A stretch of 64,000 nt of DNA, from assembly GCA_950106755.1 (NCBI GenBank), contig OX467087.1, positions 19,720,047-19,784,046 of the forward strand. Reading direction: 5' to 3'. The notes beneath the pieces were generated by a model, which was not told where the DNA came from, did no database searches, and saw nothing but the letters and a program-made list of their open reading frames with translations. Positions 1 through 12,395 of the stretch are shown piece after piece (the first letter of the stretch is position 1; each line of letters begins with the position of its first letter). The stretch is from Climacium dendroides (Eukaryota > Streptophyta > Bryopsida > Hypnales > Climaciaceae). The translations under genes were made by a program, and so were the position numbers.

Positions 1-537
1 TGCAGCTTTTATCAGGTTCCGCTACCTAAACAATAAGCCCAGTTTAGGATACAAATGAACCTCGCAAAACACATTTCGGACAATATATGATACTTGCAGA
101 TGTAACCCAATTGTAACACCATTAAGGGTAGTTTCACGAAATTTCAAGTTTGAAACTGCTTTACATGGTGGAATTTACAATTGACGAAATTTAACGCAAC
201 AAGATGTTCTGGGAGTGTTTCTTCCTCAAGGTGTGAATCTCTGTGGACTATGGTCTCTTTGGAGCTTACCCGTCCAGGGTAGCTTCGCCAGACACCTTCT
301 GCAGAGCCGAAGTAGTTCCAGAACGTGAGATTGATGTGGCTGCTAGAGGTGAACTGAAGATTGGATTGCGAGCAGATGGCTCGTTTGATTTCCGGTCTCA
401 GATTCTCATTCGAGTAGTTGCTGAATGTGGGCGGAACTCTACACAAATATTAGACTCCCATGAGTCAGTTGGAAACAATGCAACGCGAATCAACAAAGGG
501 CCTCAATAGAAAGCCAGGAGCGAGAACAGAAATCAGC
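1..537. other. 3' flank of the cysteine-rich protein gene, no other gene seen
   Basis: This stretch lies downstream of the minus-strand gene that ends at 538. Short open frames exist on both strands but none has a recognisable domain, a good start context or codon continuity. It most likely holds the 3' UTR and intergenic DNA. Confidence 0.4.
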
Positions 538-1397
538 TTACTTGACGAAGCCGTTCTTGCCGAAGTTAAGCTGCAACTGCAAGCATGTTTTGTTAGGGTT
601 CAATTCGTCGCAATCCGCCACGGATCTGAGCGTGTTGGCGCACAAGAAGATATCGTTGTGGGTTGCAGAGCAAGCATGCCGCGCGCAGTTGTCCACGCAC
701 AGGGATAGCCCTGCAAAAACGATCCATTCCTGTCAGTCGAAATCCAACAACTTACTGCGTCCTCCCCTTGCAACCGACACCAATAACCTCGTCCGTGATT
801 GTTGCGCCACAAGGAAGTATTTCACAATCCCTGTTATTTATTATTCAATAACCACATCCGGAAAATTTTGCAACATTATCTTGTACATAGAAAACTTCTT
901 CCTCGGGGAGTTTGAGACGCCGCAGGGATTTTCTAGGCTTTTACTATGAGCATACGAGGTTATGACGCAGGGATTACAATCACAGAAAACACGCAAAACA
1001 TGACGAAGTCATAAAATATTTTGGTTCAACAAGGATCATACAAGGCATATGCATGCATTTCCCTGATCTCATAAAAACTCGCCTGACATTGCATATACCG
1101 GCACAGGAAAACAGACGATTCACTACTGCCTTGTCCTCATGAGGACTTCGTAATCTCATGCCTGGGCTTACCGCATTCATCCTTGTCCTCAGCCAAGCGA
1201 AGCGCATCATCGGCTAACCGCCGCACGTTCTTCTCCTTAATCTCAAAATCGTCCAGCGTCATGGACTGCGCACGCAACGCGGCCCATGACGTCACCAGTA
1301 GCAACCAAAGCACGCACGCCCACACTCCCATCCCTCCCAAACGTGGCCGCGAATTCCACGCAGTCGTCTTCCTGGAGCTCGTGATGCTATGTTCCAT
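538..1397 (-). CDS. Small secreted seven-cysteine protein (two exons)
   Basis: I do not recognise the family. Exon 1 is 1172-1397 and exon 2 is 538-710. The donor (GCG|gtaagc) and acceptor (tttgcag|GG) join in phase, giving a 132-residue protein ending in TAA. The first ATG is at 1397. A second in-frame ATG at 1331 stands directly before a hydrophobic stretch (ACVLWLLLVTSWAAL) that looks like a signal peptide with a likely cut near ALRA|QS, so translation may start at 1331. The mature part begins with a charged, probably helical segment and then has seven cysteines spaced C-x4-C-x3-C-x4-C-x9-C-x9-C-x8-C. That spacing suggests a disulfide-stabilised apoplastic or vacuolar peptide. The odd number leaves one cysteine free or available for dimerisation. 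Function is unknown. Clean splice phase and an uninterrupted frame argue that it is real. Confidence 0.72.
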
Positions 1398-2900
1398 AGC
1401 TTCAACCCAAACGTTTCAAGCTTTAGCCCCCCATGATCTGTGCAACCAGTGCTCCCCCTCCCCTGCTGCTCGCACGTCGAGCGTTCCACCAACAGACAGC
1501 GACATCTTCAAACTCGAACAGACCCCCCTCGTACCAATCCACAAGCTCCCAATGCAGGTACCACACGTCGCACGGGGGTTACTGGCAAGGTTCCCCCCAT
1601 GGGTTCAAATCCACATTCCCCCTAAAAACCTCACAAGCGCAATTCCAACATTCCCTGGAAAGCAGTTCTCGTAAACGGCAGATTTTCGACCCCAGTAGAT
1701 TATTATACCGTAGGCTTTTACTAAAAGATTACGGAGGAACACGGAGAATAAATAACAAGGAGACTTTGATCCCACAGGGAAACACACAGGGATTTGCAAG
1801 CTCTGTAAAGATTCTAACTAACCTGCTTGCGTATCTAGCTACCCAGAAAGACCTAATACGAATCTCAACCTGGACAGCATATGAATCTCTCGCAGACAGT
1901 CGTACTACTCGCATCGACTACCACGCCCCGCCTAAACGTACCCGAACGATATGTCCAATGCAACAAAAAAAAAACAGTCGTCTATCTCACTTAGTATCAC
2001 TCCTCCGTCTAATTCTCTAGCTAGCTAGCTCCCGCAATATCGACATTCCTCAAGCGCTAAAACCATTGATTCAAGCGCTAGCTTTGACGGTACCCAGTGA
2101 TGCCGCACTTCCAGTGCACAATGCAGTCATGCACGAATCGGCACCATGCCAGATCAGAAAAGGCTGTCACCACGCTCGTCGATGCGGCCTCAAGAAACAC
2201 CAATCTGCACTGTTTTTCGAATGTTTCGCGAGTCGAATTTGTTGGACTTGTTGAGGATTCTGAGAATTTTTGGGGGGAATTGGGGGAGTTTTGGAGAATT
2301 GGTGAATTGGATAACTCTTAGGAAAAGTTGCTGAACGGAGTTGGAGGAGGTGCCATTTCAACTAGCTCTCACAGTGCACTCGCAGTACGAGATGCGCGGG
2401 TAAAGCAAGTTCATCGACAGCGGACGAAGCTCAAGACAGGAGTTTCACTGCAACTGATGGCTGCCGAGACCACGGCCACTCTCATGGGTTTCATGGATCT
2501 ACGAGTTAGGAAGGTGACGGCGGTGAACTTTCTTCTCCATTGGATCTTCTTTATTATTTTTCAAAAGGTTCAATTTTCAAAGTTTTCATGTTTGGTTGGC
2601 AATTCTTTATTTGAAAACAATGCCATGGAAATCATGCTGCACGACGGAATTAGAATATTTAGTAATGGAGGGTGTTTTGATGTGAATGCCTTTTAGGCTT
2701 TCTAACGTAGCACCCACTTGCGTGGATACGGTTTGTGTAGTCAAACAGATTTTTTTGGTGCGTATTGAAGAATGGATGATTTTTTATCCGATTTTGGGTG
2801 TGCAACTGAACTTCCTTGATGCTAAGTATCTTATCCTGCGATTGACTTACTGCAATTGAAGTTAAATGATTTCTTTTGATTTTGAGCAAAACTAACAGTG
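1398..2900. other. Upstream region of the cysteine-rich gene, no gene supported
   Basis: This is a mixed-composition region with several overlapping open frames (for example 1433-2020 and 2328-2696, plus strand). Their translations show no domain and their codon use looks random. A short CTAG-repeat run sits near 2018-2032. It probably holds the promoter and 5' UTR of the minus-strand gene. A decayed gene fragment around 2330-2530 cannot be excluded. Confidence 0.35.
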
Positions 2901-3517
2901 CTTCTAAAGTGCAGTTTTACATGACTTGGAAAGTTTGCAAAATTCCTAAAAATAAGCATTTCATTGAAGTTTGAAGTTGAGAATCTTAGTGTAAGCATTT
3001 TTTTAAAATGTGAAGTGACACAAAATTTTATTTACACTATAAATTTTCACACTTTAGTTAGTTTAATGCACTTCTTATTCTGAAAATTTCAAACTTTTTG
3101 AGCATGATTTGTATTTTATATGAATAATCTTCATTTTCTCTTAAAGAATTCAGGATAATTTGAATTTCTTTTTTAAATTATGAAAAATTATAACAAATAT
3201 TAGACATGTGATTTCATTTTTGAAAAATCAAAATAGAAAAATTCACTCATAAATTATAAAGAATAAGAGGATCTAAAATGAAGAACTTTTCAAATTTAAC
3301 TCCACAGTCATAGGCTTTGTTCTTTGTGGGTTAACCAATGTTGGAGTCCCCTTTTGTCGTGATCCTAGTAATCCTTTTTCAGCTTTAACAACCTCCAAAG
3401 TCCTTTTATAGTTTAATGGACTAACCATGCTTCGCTTCTAATATCACTTGGGTCACAACTAACTAATACTATACATACTATACATCCACAACATTAGTTT
3501 CCATTTCCAACTCATAC

Positions 3518-4660
3518 TGTTACGTCCCAGTGACCGAGACTGCTAATCCACACTCTACATATAACACCTAGTATGTCACTTAGTGACATAGGGTGGAATT
3601 TCCATCTTATTGTGTTAGGATTCATGGTGACACTACTCACCATGACCCTAACCGTCCTTAAGTGTTACACCACTCCATATTAGGCCCATTGTATATATTC
3701 ACTATTTGGAATATATCGAGAATGGCCTAATAAAAAGCAAGACTCCATACAACTAGTGACACAAGACACATACACACAAATGTTCCATGGTGCCTTAAAA
3801 AACAGTGGTGAGGTTGCTTCACTAACCTCACCAACCTTGAGTCACCAAGATTCACCAACCTTCAATCACCAAGACTCACCAACCTTGAGTCATCAAGACT
3901 CACCAAGGCTCCAAAAGGGAGGGAAGAAGGAAACCAACCTCTTTTATAGTACTCTTTGTGAGATTTAGTAGCTTCCCTTATGGATTGAAGGAACTTCCAA
4001 AACCTATCTTGATTTTAGAAGACCGCCCATTTCTAACCGAAATCACCAAGTTACAACCCCATTTAGATTCCCGAATTTTTAAATGGCTTAGCTTTGCAAA
4101 TAGAGATCCAAATCCCACATACGAATTTGTTTTAGACACCTAAGCAACAAGTAGATGCCGATGGACTGTTCACTTATCTTATTTGAATAAATTCTCATAA
4201 AGTTATGGCTCTCTAAAGATTCATGTTCATCAAAAGTAGCGTCACGTCTTCACCATGGTCCTTATTTTAGTCATAACTTTGGACTTATAGCTTAGAACCT
4301 CGTATTCTTAGCTTTCCAATGATATGCTACATGCCATACTTTCTTGAAGGATTAATTGCAAACCCTACACTCTTAGCCCTTAAGCATTCCAGCACCACCG
4401 AGATACTACCAACTTTGAAAGGTCATAACTTTTAGTCAACTAATTTAAATCACACGTTCTTTAAACGCTTAAAAGCATCTACTCAAGAGCTATTTAAGAA
4501 TTTATGATATTTTACCATTCAAGGCACTATTGTACCCTATTTGCTCAAAAAAAATTCTTATCTTCCTTCATAGACTATTGCAAGGCTTGGAAAATCATTT
4601 CCAAAATCTCCCTTGCTCACTAAAGCACTTCAACCATTCCCAAGAGATAGAGGTGTGACA
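3518..4660. repeat. Possible old solo LTR or dispersed repeat
   Basis: The segment begins TGTTACGTCC and ends GGTGTGACA, a short imperfect TG...CA inverted end pair as in LTRs. It has no long frame. I found no matching 5-bp target duplication beside these ends, so the LTR reading is weak. Confidence 0.22.
3826..3915. repeat. Short tandem repeat of about 27 bp, about three copies
   Basis: The phrase 'tcaccaaccttgagtcacca' recurs with slight changes (gattcaccaaccttcaatcacca, gactcaccaaccttgagtcatc). It lies in a short open frame at 3756-3968, which then reads as a low-complexity Ser/Pro/His peptide. That frame is not considered a gene. Confidence 0.6.
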
Positions 4661-4859
4661 CCTTTGCTCCTCCAAAAAATGGAATCTTCTAGTATTGCAA
4701 TCAAGAGAAAGAAGATTCAAGAATTATTAACACTATTCACCTTATTCCAGTAGAATCCTGGCTATAGTACTATAAATACAAACCTAAGATACTAGTTCTA
4801 AGTCTTGCTAGCAAATGCCAATTGTCATATTATCCTCTAAACTCCCATTCTCTTTGAAG

Positions 4860-5621
4860 AATGCAATGAATTTTGGGCAAGCTCCTAAGGTCTCAATATT
4901 CATCATGATTTCCTAAAAAATTTTTGTGGACTCAAAAAATACATTAGCTTTGTGGAAATATAATTTTTATTTCAATCTATGCCCAAAAGCAAAAGTTATG
5001 GCACAATAATTCCAAATTTTAGTTCAGCAAGTAACAAAAAAATCCCATAGAAACTTAAAATAAAAATTATAATTTTTTTCCTCATAAATTATGTTTTTAT
5101 CTACATGGAAAGCTTTTATTCATTCCATTTGAATTAGTGATGTGAAAGTCATGAAATCTTGTTTTTCATGTAATTTAAGTATCTTTTTGAAAAATATCTT
5201 GTAAGATTTATTATTTAATTAAATTTTTATAATTTAAAAAAATCTATAATGTTAATATCTTGCTATTGAGAATAGTGTGTATCAATTCCATGTTACATCT
5301 ATTAACAATTTAGTTTTCCATTCAATCTTGAACCTACTTCTACTTAACATTTTTTTTATGTTGAAAATTAAGTATGTTTTTTGAATTTTCTTTCCTAAAC
5401 TCTCAACCCTCAATTTTCAACATAAAAAAATAGATATTCAAAATCAATACTGAAAAAATTATAAGCTAACAAAATTTGAAGTAATAAAATGTAGTTAAGC
5501 AAGGTGGAAAAGAAACCTTGTTTTTTTGGCTTTGAATGCAAATATCTTGCAATCTATGGCTCAAAGTTTATGAAATTTCTTCCATACATTATTCCACTAG
5601 TCTAGTGCAAGATCCTATAAT

Positions 5622-5657
<36 letters not shown>

Positions 5658-5770
5658 TATAATATTTTTTTTAACTTTTTGCAACAGAAGTGGAAATTTT
5701 GAGTGTTTTTTAATGGAAAAAAGATCTTGGGACTTTAGCCCAAATCAAACAAAATTCGTCCTAGGGATTT
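4860..5770. mobile_element. Diverged copy of MITE family A (CCCCTAAAGTC ends)
   Basis: The interior around 5485-5760 matches 13390-13625 closely by eye: 'aatgcaaatatcttgcaatct', then 'actagtctagtgcaagatcct', then 'ggaaaaaag' and a terminal 'gggactttag'. Part of 4940-5140 matches the reverse complement of the complete copy at 8123-8705 ('attcattccatttgaattagtgatgtgaaag'-type sequence). A (TA)n tract at about 5623-5648 has expanded inside it. The left end is not clear. Confidence 0.5.
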
Positions 5771-6442
5771 GGCAAAGTGTTGTAAAAAAAACTCCAAATT
5801 TCCTATATTCTTGTCACAAAGACCTTTTTGAGGTCAATTTTTTGTAGTAGATTGTCAAAAAATATATACTAGTACAAACCATATGCACAAAGATAGTTAG
5901 ATAGAAAGACCTTATCCAACAATTGAAGGAATATTGGCAATAAACTAATAAATCAAAAAATTTAAGCTAGTGTAAGAAATTAATAATTATTGACTTTGAT
6001 ATTCTTGAAACTATTTTGAGATATTTTCTCAAAGTATCGTCTTTCTCTTTATATAAGACTAGGTTTTAAATATGTGAACGGTCTTTCTCAACCAATTCTT
6101 TGCATAAGTGTTTAAATATGATCCAAAAATTTAGATTTGATTGAACTTTTAACCCCTCGTATTTGTACACATCTTTAAACAAAAGGAATAGAAAGCTAAA
6201 ATTGACCAAATTGAATCCTATAAAATTTTAAAAAGTTTATGTATGCATCAGTTCGTTTAATTGAATAGTTGATATTATTAACACATTGTTTGGGAACTTC
6301 TTCAAAAAATTAGAATCACCATGATTATTTTATATTTTTAACCACTCCATATTGAACCTTGTATTTTTAGAATTGATAAAAATAAAAATTCAAAAAAAAT
6401 TCTTCAAAATTAGTTTGTTTGTATAGAGTAAAAATTAGCAGT
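5771..6442. other. AT-rich, no gene or clear repeat seen
   Basis: Unstructured AT-rich sequence lies between two repeat copies. I see no open frame of interest. Confidence 0.4.
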
Positions 6443-7227
6443 TGGCACTTGCTATGCTACGCATTCACCATTAGAATTTCATTAGAATTTTTTATATATT
6501 AGATAGAATGCAAAGCAAAAATTTCAATAAATCTTTAGATAAAAATTACTAAAATCTTCATATATATATTTTTATATAAATAAGCATATACTGAAATAAA
6601 TTATAGAAATTTAATGAATGATGAATACAATAAAAGATACACATACATTAGAATGCATTAGAAATTTGACTTAATTGTTACAAACAATGGCAACCCAAAT
6701 AGAAGAATTTAAAGGAAAAACTTGTAAATCTCAAAAGCTTCATGAACAATTTAATTGTTGTGAAATCCAAAATCGGTTCAATTGAATGAATTTCTCAAAG
6801 CATTTGGTAGTAGCAATAGAAAATTGAAATGAGAAGCTCAAAGCTCACAAAAGCACAAAATTATAGAAATGCAAAAGAAATATAAAGCCAAGAAAAGTGG
6901 AATTGCTACCTTTATAATATCACCATATTGATCCTCTTTAATATCACCTCAATTGCAACGACTATATTATTTTTATAATATCACACTTTGTAAAAAGTGA
7001 TATTATAGAGGTGATTGTAAACTGCTACTCTATTTCAATAATATCACATTGTGTGAAAATATGATTTATATGTATGCATGATTGGAAATATTTTTATAAA
7101 ATAATTAAAATAATTATTTTAAAGACTTATCAGAATCATTATCATGCATTCTATTCAAATATATCAAATTTTTACTAATATGTGATACAATGAACGCGAG
7201 AATGAATGCATAGCATAGCAAGCACTA
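6443..7227. mobile_element. Candidate non-autonomous DNA transposon with 25-bp inverted ends
   Basis: The left arm (6443-6467, TGGCACTTGCTATGCTACG...) is the near-perfect reverse complement of the right arm (7202-7227, ...GCATAGCAAGCACTA). The 785-bp interval has no coding frame. Its interior at about 6830-7060 (Ttataatatcac motifs, 'cacaaaagcacaaaatt') is the reverse complement of the repeat seen twice at 31201-31740. A target duplication is not evident. Confidence 0.5.
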
Positions 7228-8122
7228 GCCCCTAGTATTAATGGTAGCATTTGTGATATTACAGAGGGATTTATGATTTTAGTAGTATGATGTTAAGGGT
7301 TATAAGAGAATTTTAGATTCTTTTCTTATGTATTCTTCAAATATCAGATGGATAAATGATGAATTTTAAAGTTTTTGAAAATAGGAATATTTCAAAACAA
7401 GCCTAAACTTTCATGAACAAAAGGAATACATTCTAGGCAAGAATCTATAGGGGTTGGATTTAGAAGGGGGTCATAATCTAGGGGGGCACTCTATTTGGGG
7501 GTTTGTACATCACATGTGGCCAAGTTCTTTATTTTGGGGGGGGGGGGTTGGTATTTTGATGACCATAAACAATTAAAATGGTCCCCATCATTACCTAATT
7601 TTCTAATTCATAGTACTTTACACCCTCTACAATTACTTAGAATTCTAAAAGATGGACAATTTTTAGCACCCTTACTTTTGTTATAAATAAACAAATAAAT
7701 TGAAAAAGACAAATACAAAGATTAAAGACAAAAATACAACACATGAACTATAAACACAACATTCATTTAACACAATTTGAAGCATATAACATACATTTTT
7801 GCCTTTTTTCTATTATAAAGCACACAATACATGAGAATCTTCAAATTGTAAATCAAAATAAGCAAAAATAATAAAGGCTACAAAACATGACAATGACGAA
7901 AACAACACACATGAACTATAAATTAGAAATTGACAAGATTCACATCCAAAAGAATGTGAATAATAAAATGAAGTACCACAACTCCATCAACATGGTGATA
8001 CACCATGCAACACAAAACAACATCCAAGGAAGTCAAAAATGTGCAAAGCCAAAAAAACCCCAAAAAAGTAAAATTAAACCAAAAATGTTCAAGCACATAT
8101 GGAGCACCAACAATAATAACAT
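7228..8122. other. AT-rich spacer with a poly-G run, no gene seen
   Basis: Only short chance frames are present. A run of about 12 G sits near 7537-7548, unusual in this AT-rich setting. Confidence 0.4.
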
Positions 8123-8705
8123 TTAACCCCTAAAGTCCCAAGGTCATTTTGGTGTCAAAACCACTTTAAACTACCACTTCTGCTATGTTCATCTACACAA
8201 CAAAATTTTCAAAATATTTTTAAAATCTGACCATAGGATCTTGTTCTACACTTGTCTTAGATCACGTGATAATTTTTTGTGATTTTTGACCATATAGATT
8301 GAAAGATATTAGCATTCAAAGTGAAAGAAATGAATTTCTTTGAAGAAGTTGCTATGATTGCCCACAAAACAAGAAGCTCCATAACTTTCACATCTCTAAT
8401 CCAAATGGAATGAATCAAATCTTCCCAATTACAAAAGTTATAATCTACAAGAAAAAAATATTAAAATTTTTATTTCAATTTTTTGTGTATTTTTTTGGCT
8501 GCCTAGTCTCCCCTATTTTGAGGTTATTGTGGCACAACTTTTTCTCTTGGGCACTGATTGAAATAAAAATTATAATCCTAGAAAGCTCATCAGTTTTTCT
8601 GTCTTACAGGAAAGTTTCAAAAAAAATTAGTGAAAATTGAGATCATATGAGCCTGTCCAAAATCCATTTTGTCCCTCGTCGGGTCAATGGGACTTTAGGG
8701 GTTAA
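8123..8705. mobile_element. Complete MITE of family A, TTAA-bounded
   Basis: This 583-bp interval starts TTAACCCCTAAAGTCCC (8123-8139) and ends with the exact reverse complement GGGACTTTAGGGGTTAA (8689-8705). TTAA occurs at both outer edges and the terminal inverted repeats begin CCCC, as in piggyBac-type elements, which insert at TTAA. There is no transposase frame. Related copies are at 4860-5770 and 12833-13641. The superfamily assignment is inference. Confidence 0.75.
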
Positions 8706-11700
8706 GTGCTTGAAGTTTGAAATGTGTTTATAACACAATTCTAATTTAATAAAGTAAATGGGTGCCTTAATCATGTTGTATATGCTACACAAAAATCTAC
8801 AAAATCACAAATGCCCCAAGCTAAGAGACAAACCATATTTTGAGTTCATAATTTTAAAGAATGAACCCTCATGGTAAACTAGCACACCCAGAGCTTATTC
8901 CAAAATTCAAACATTGAACCTTCACTCCAAGGCAAACAACAACCCCATACACTCTAAAGTTTCTATAAGTCCCTACAAAGTGAATCCCTCCAAACAAATT
9001 TCAAGCTTGAGACATTGATTGTAAATAGCAATTATAAATCCTAAAGTAAAACATGTGAATTCAACAAAAGAAACTCACCGTAAATCCTAAGCCTTCAAAA
9101 TAATAACATACATAAATACCGTTGTCATGTTGTATATACGTCCACTATGTAAAAATATATATTTGTTGTCATAGTAGAGGTTTTTTTTTGGAGAGTTTAA
9201 TGATCTAAGTGAAGTAGACTCTATATTTTTTTACCTCTATTAGACAACTATATGGCATTAGTTCTTTCATTTTTATGTTTAAAGACATTTCAAAGGTTTA
9301 TTTTGTATTTGAGGTTGTTGAAATGAAAGGTAAAGTTTGTTTTACCTTTCTTTTGAGTTTTTAAATGGATTAGAAGTTCACGTAGGGGATAAGGATAGAG
9401 TTATTGGACAAAAGAGATGGCCAATAGATGAATTTAAGTCCATGTGGTAGTTTTAAAGACTACAATCCACTTGCTTAGGTGGATGGTATGGAAATTGAGG
9501 TGGCGGATAAGGTAGGGGGGATCTTCTTCCTACTCCTCCTAGTTTTGGTGGAGAACCGGGACTTTGGAGAGCCATAGGAGATTGTACGTGAAGAGTTTTG
9601 TAATGCAAATTTGGAAGGTTGTTCATCACGCTTTTGTGATTTCAAAACTTATCACTTGCTCAATTTAGAGTTTCTATGTGAAAGTTATGCTTGAGGGAGT
9701 GAGAGAGGGATGATTGTCATGGAGTATGGAGGACATAATTTTTGAGGGCTCATAACTACTTAATGAAGTGATATTTTTTTTTGAGTTTTGGTATGTTTAT
9801 ATATTGAGTTGTTAGCTTTCCAAAAAGCTATCATTCTCTTTGTTTGGAGTTAGGATGCAAACATTATGGATGTAAAAGTGAAGTGGTGAGGAGCTGCTTT
9901 TGATTTGAAGTAAGAGGACTTTGACCGACTATAAAAATTAGACAGTATCATATTTTGGAGTGAGTTTTGGAGAAATTGTAAATAATTGTATTAGCGTTCT
10001 ATAGAGATATCATAAGATCAGATAGAGTTAACATATGAAAGTTATGAACTTACAAGCAAAATAGTGATGAGCTGCCTTTGAGTTCAAGAGGGTGTATTTT
10101 GAGAGACTATAAAAGTTGGACAGTATGAGATTTTGAGTTGATATTTGAAGGGTTTATAGATATTTTTGTTATCTTTTCATAAAGTTATTACACTCTCAAT
10201 TTGGAGTCTTAAAGTGGTTTTGACACTCATTTTAGTATTAGGTGCTTTTTCAAAGGGAGTTTAAGATGTTTATGTGCAACTTCTACTTTTATACAAAAAA
10301 AATGACATCTTTTTGGCCTATAGATGTGAATTTGTGAGTGTATTTGACCTTGTAGTCCTTCATGTTTCTAGGCCAAATCTAGTTGCAGCTAAATTCCCCG
10401 TGTTTTTCAAATGCAAGACCTCTCTATCTGATACCGCATTTAGACCATTCTATAGGAAGTGGAAAGTGAAGTTGGTGTTGCAATGAATAACAAAATTAAA
10501 AGCATATAAACAAAGTGTCCAGAGTGAAGTAGAAAACAACATTCTAAGCATCCAAAGTGAAGCATTCCAAGTATCTAGAGTGGTACAGAGGAGAGGACTA
10601 GACTTTAAAGCCATGTAGGGACATAAAATATCTATTTCATCGGACCATTACATAATTTTTCATCCAATCAAGTAGGCCAATAGTCCTACAAATTGACCCT
10701 ACACACAATAAATTTTTAGGAGCCATATCTTTAAGGCTATTTTAGAAAAATTTATGTATTTTAATTATGATTGAATGGACATTAATTTGTACACTATATA
10801 TTACATCAAAGTTTTTTCTAAATTTTTAGTGACATGAATTAATAGCTTCCTATATATTATGACACGTTTTGTTTGGTAAAAAAATCTAAGTAATCCCTTG
10901 GGATCAAAATTAGGTCAAATTACATTACACAATATTTTCACCCTTATGGGTACTTGTATAACTTTCATTTTCATGTTGTATATTCCTCCAACTTTATTTC
11001 TACCTCTAAAGAACAATCAATGACCATCGATTTTTCATTATAGTTGATAAATATTTTTTAAAGAGCTCTAAAAACCAACTAACATTTAGGTCTTTTTGTT
11101 AGTATTATCTTTCATGCATGATATATATAGTACATAAAAGTTTGGATAAAATCAACAAATTTTAATGACATCTTTGTAAACTAAACCTAAATAATGGATC
11201 ACTTGTTGTAAATTTCAAATGGTTTCTTGTAAATTCTTCTATATAGCTTAACTTTAAAGATATTTGTACCCTAAAACTATAAGAGGCATAGAAAGAAAGT
11301 TAATTCATCCTTTCACTTGCTTAATATTGAAGAGCAAGAGGACTAGGAAATAAAAAGACAATAGAGGATAAGAAAATATTTCAAAAAGTAGATTTCTAAT
11401 TTTTTTTTGATGAAGTGGAACTTACTTGGAGATTTGAAGGATTATATTAAATCTTTAATTGTAGATCAAAGTGTTCATAAGTAAATTCTTAGGTGTCATT
11501 GTGAAGACTAAAGTTCAATCTTCTCCAATAATCCACTTTAGAATAAAAGTGATGACTTTTTAGATAAATTTACTATGAATTTGATTGTGTTATAGTAATT
11601 TTTTTAAATTCCCAAAGAGCACCTACTTGGACTTGTTTACCATTTTTTTTTGCAATTTAATAATTTGATTGAAATGTAATTTGAATTTAAAAAAAGGTTT

Positions 11701-12022
11701 TATTAAGGCTATCAAAGGTCTCTTGTATATTGAAAAGAATATGAAAGTATGAATGTATGATAGATAAAAACATGAAAGTCTACATATAGATTTCAAGTAT
11801 AGAAAATGGACATGCATTTGGTGGGTATATAAAATGTTATGTTTGATGCATATGCAACAATGCATTGTGTATTTATATTGCAACACACACAGTAAAAGAT
11901 ACTTGTACAATACTTAGAATTTTCAATTTGTTCATAGCCATTGAGAGATCAATTTAGTTTTTTATTCCAATCACTCAAATCTAAAATTGCAACTAGACAT
12001 TACATCGACAAATTATAGCATA
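8706..12022. other. AT-rich intergenic DNA, no gene supported
   Basis: Short frames exist (for example 10274-10486 plus and 11623-11910 minus) but they are low-complexity and unlike proteins I know. There are weak internal similarities (for example 9880-9960 and 10060-10130 both carry 'gtgaggagctgc'/'gtgatgagctgcc', 'tttga', 'gactataaaa.ttggacagta'), so an old tandem or dispersed repeat is likely. Nothing firmer can be said. Confidence 0.35.
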
Positions 12023-12341
12023 TATGGGAAATTTCATTAAAATGGTGATATTCCATGTGCCATTTTCACAGTGTGCCGTTCCCACAGTTCAGACTGGGCA
12101 ATCTGAAATCTATTAGTGTCCTAGATTTGTGAACTCTATACCACTATTAGATGTATTAAATCTAGGAAAGATGTAGATTTCAAACCAATCGGTTTTAAAA
12201 TTTTTACATATTTCCTAGATTTCAGATATCTAATAATGGTACAGATTTCAAAAATCTAGGACGCTAGTAGGATTCAAAACGCCCGGTCTGAACTGTGAGA
12301 ATGCCAAAGTCATAGAATAATCGCCATTTTAATGAAATTAT

Positions 12342-12346
<5 letters not shown>
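12023..12346. mobile_element. Foldback MITE with arms of about 140 bp
   Basis: The left half (tatgggaaatttcattaaaa, tgg...cacagttcagactggg, ...tcctagatttg) and the reverse complement of the right half (tatggataatttcattaaaa, tgg...cacagttcagaccggg, ...tcctagattt) align almost end to end. Transcribed, this would fold into a hairpin nearly as long as the element. It has no coding frame. A (TA)n run borders its right side. Confidence 0.8.

Positions 12347-12392
<46 letters not shown>
12341..12392. repeat. (TA)n microsatellite
   Basis: About 25 TA units directly abut the right end of the foldback element. Confidence 0.9.

Positions 12393-12395
<3 letters not shown>

Noticed and set aside
1590..1630. 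A 'gggttcaaatcc' motif like a tRNA B box
   Set aside because: The flanking bases do not form a T stem and no A box or acceptor stem could be built around it.
1433..2020. A 195-codon plus-strand open frame
   Set aside because: Random-looking composition, no domain. It overlaps the probable promoter of the minus-strand gene.
3518..4660. Firm call of a solo LTR
   Set aside because: The ends are only weakly inverted and no 5-bp target duplication was found, so it is kept only as a low-confidence repeat.
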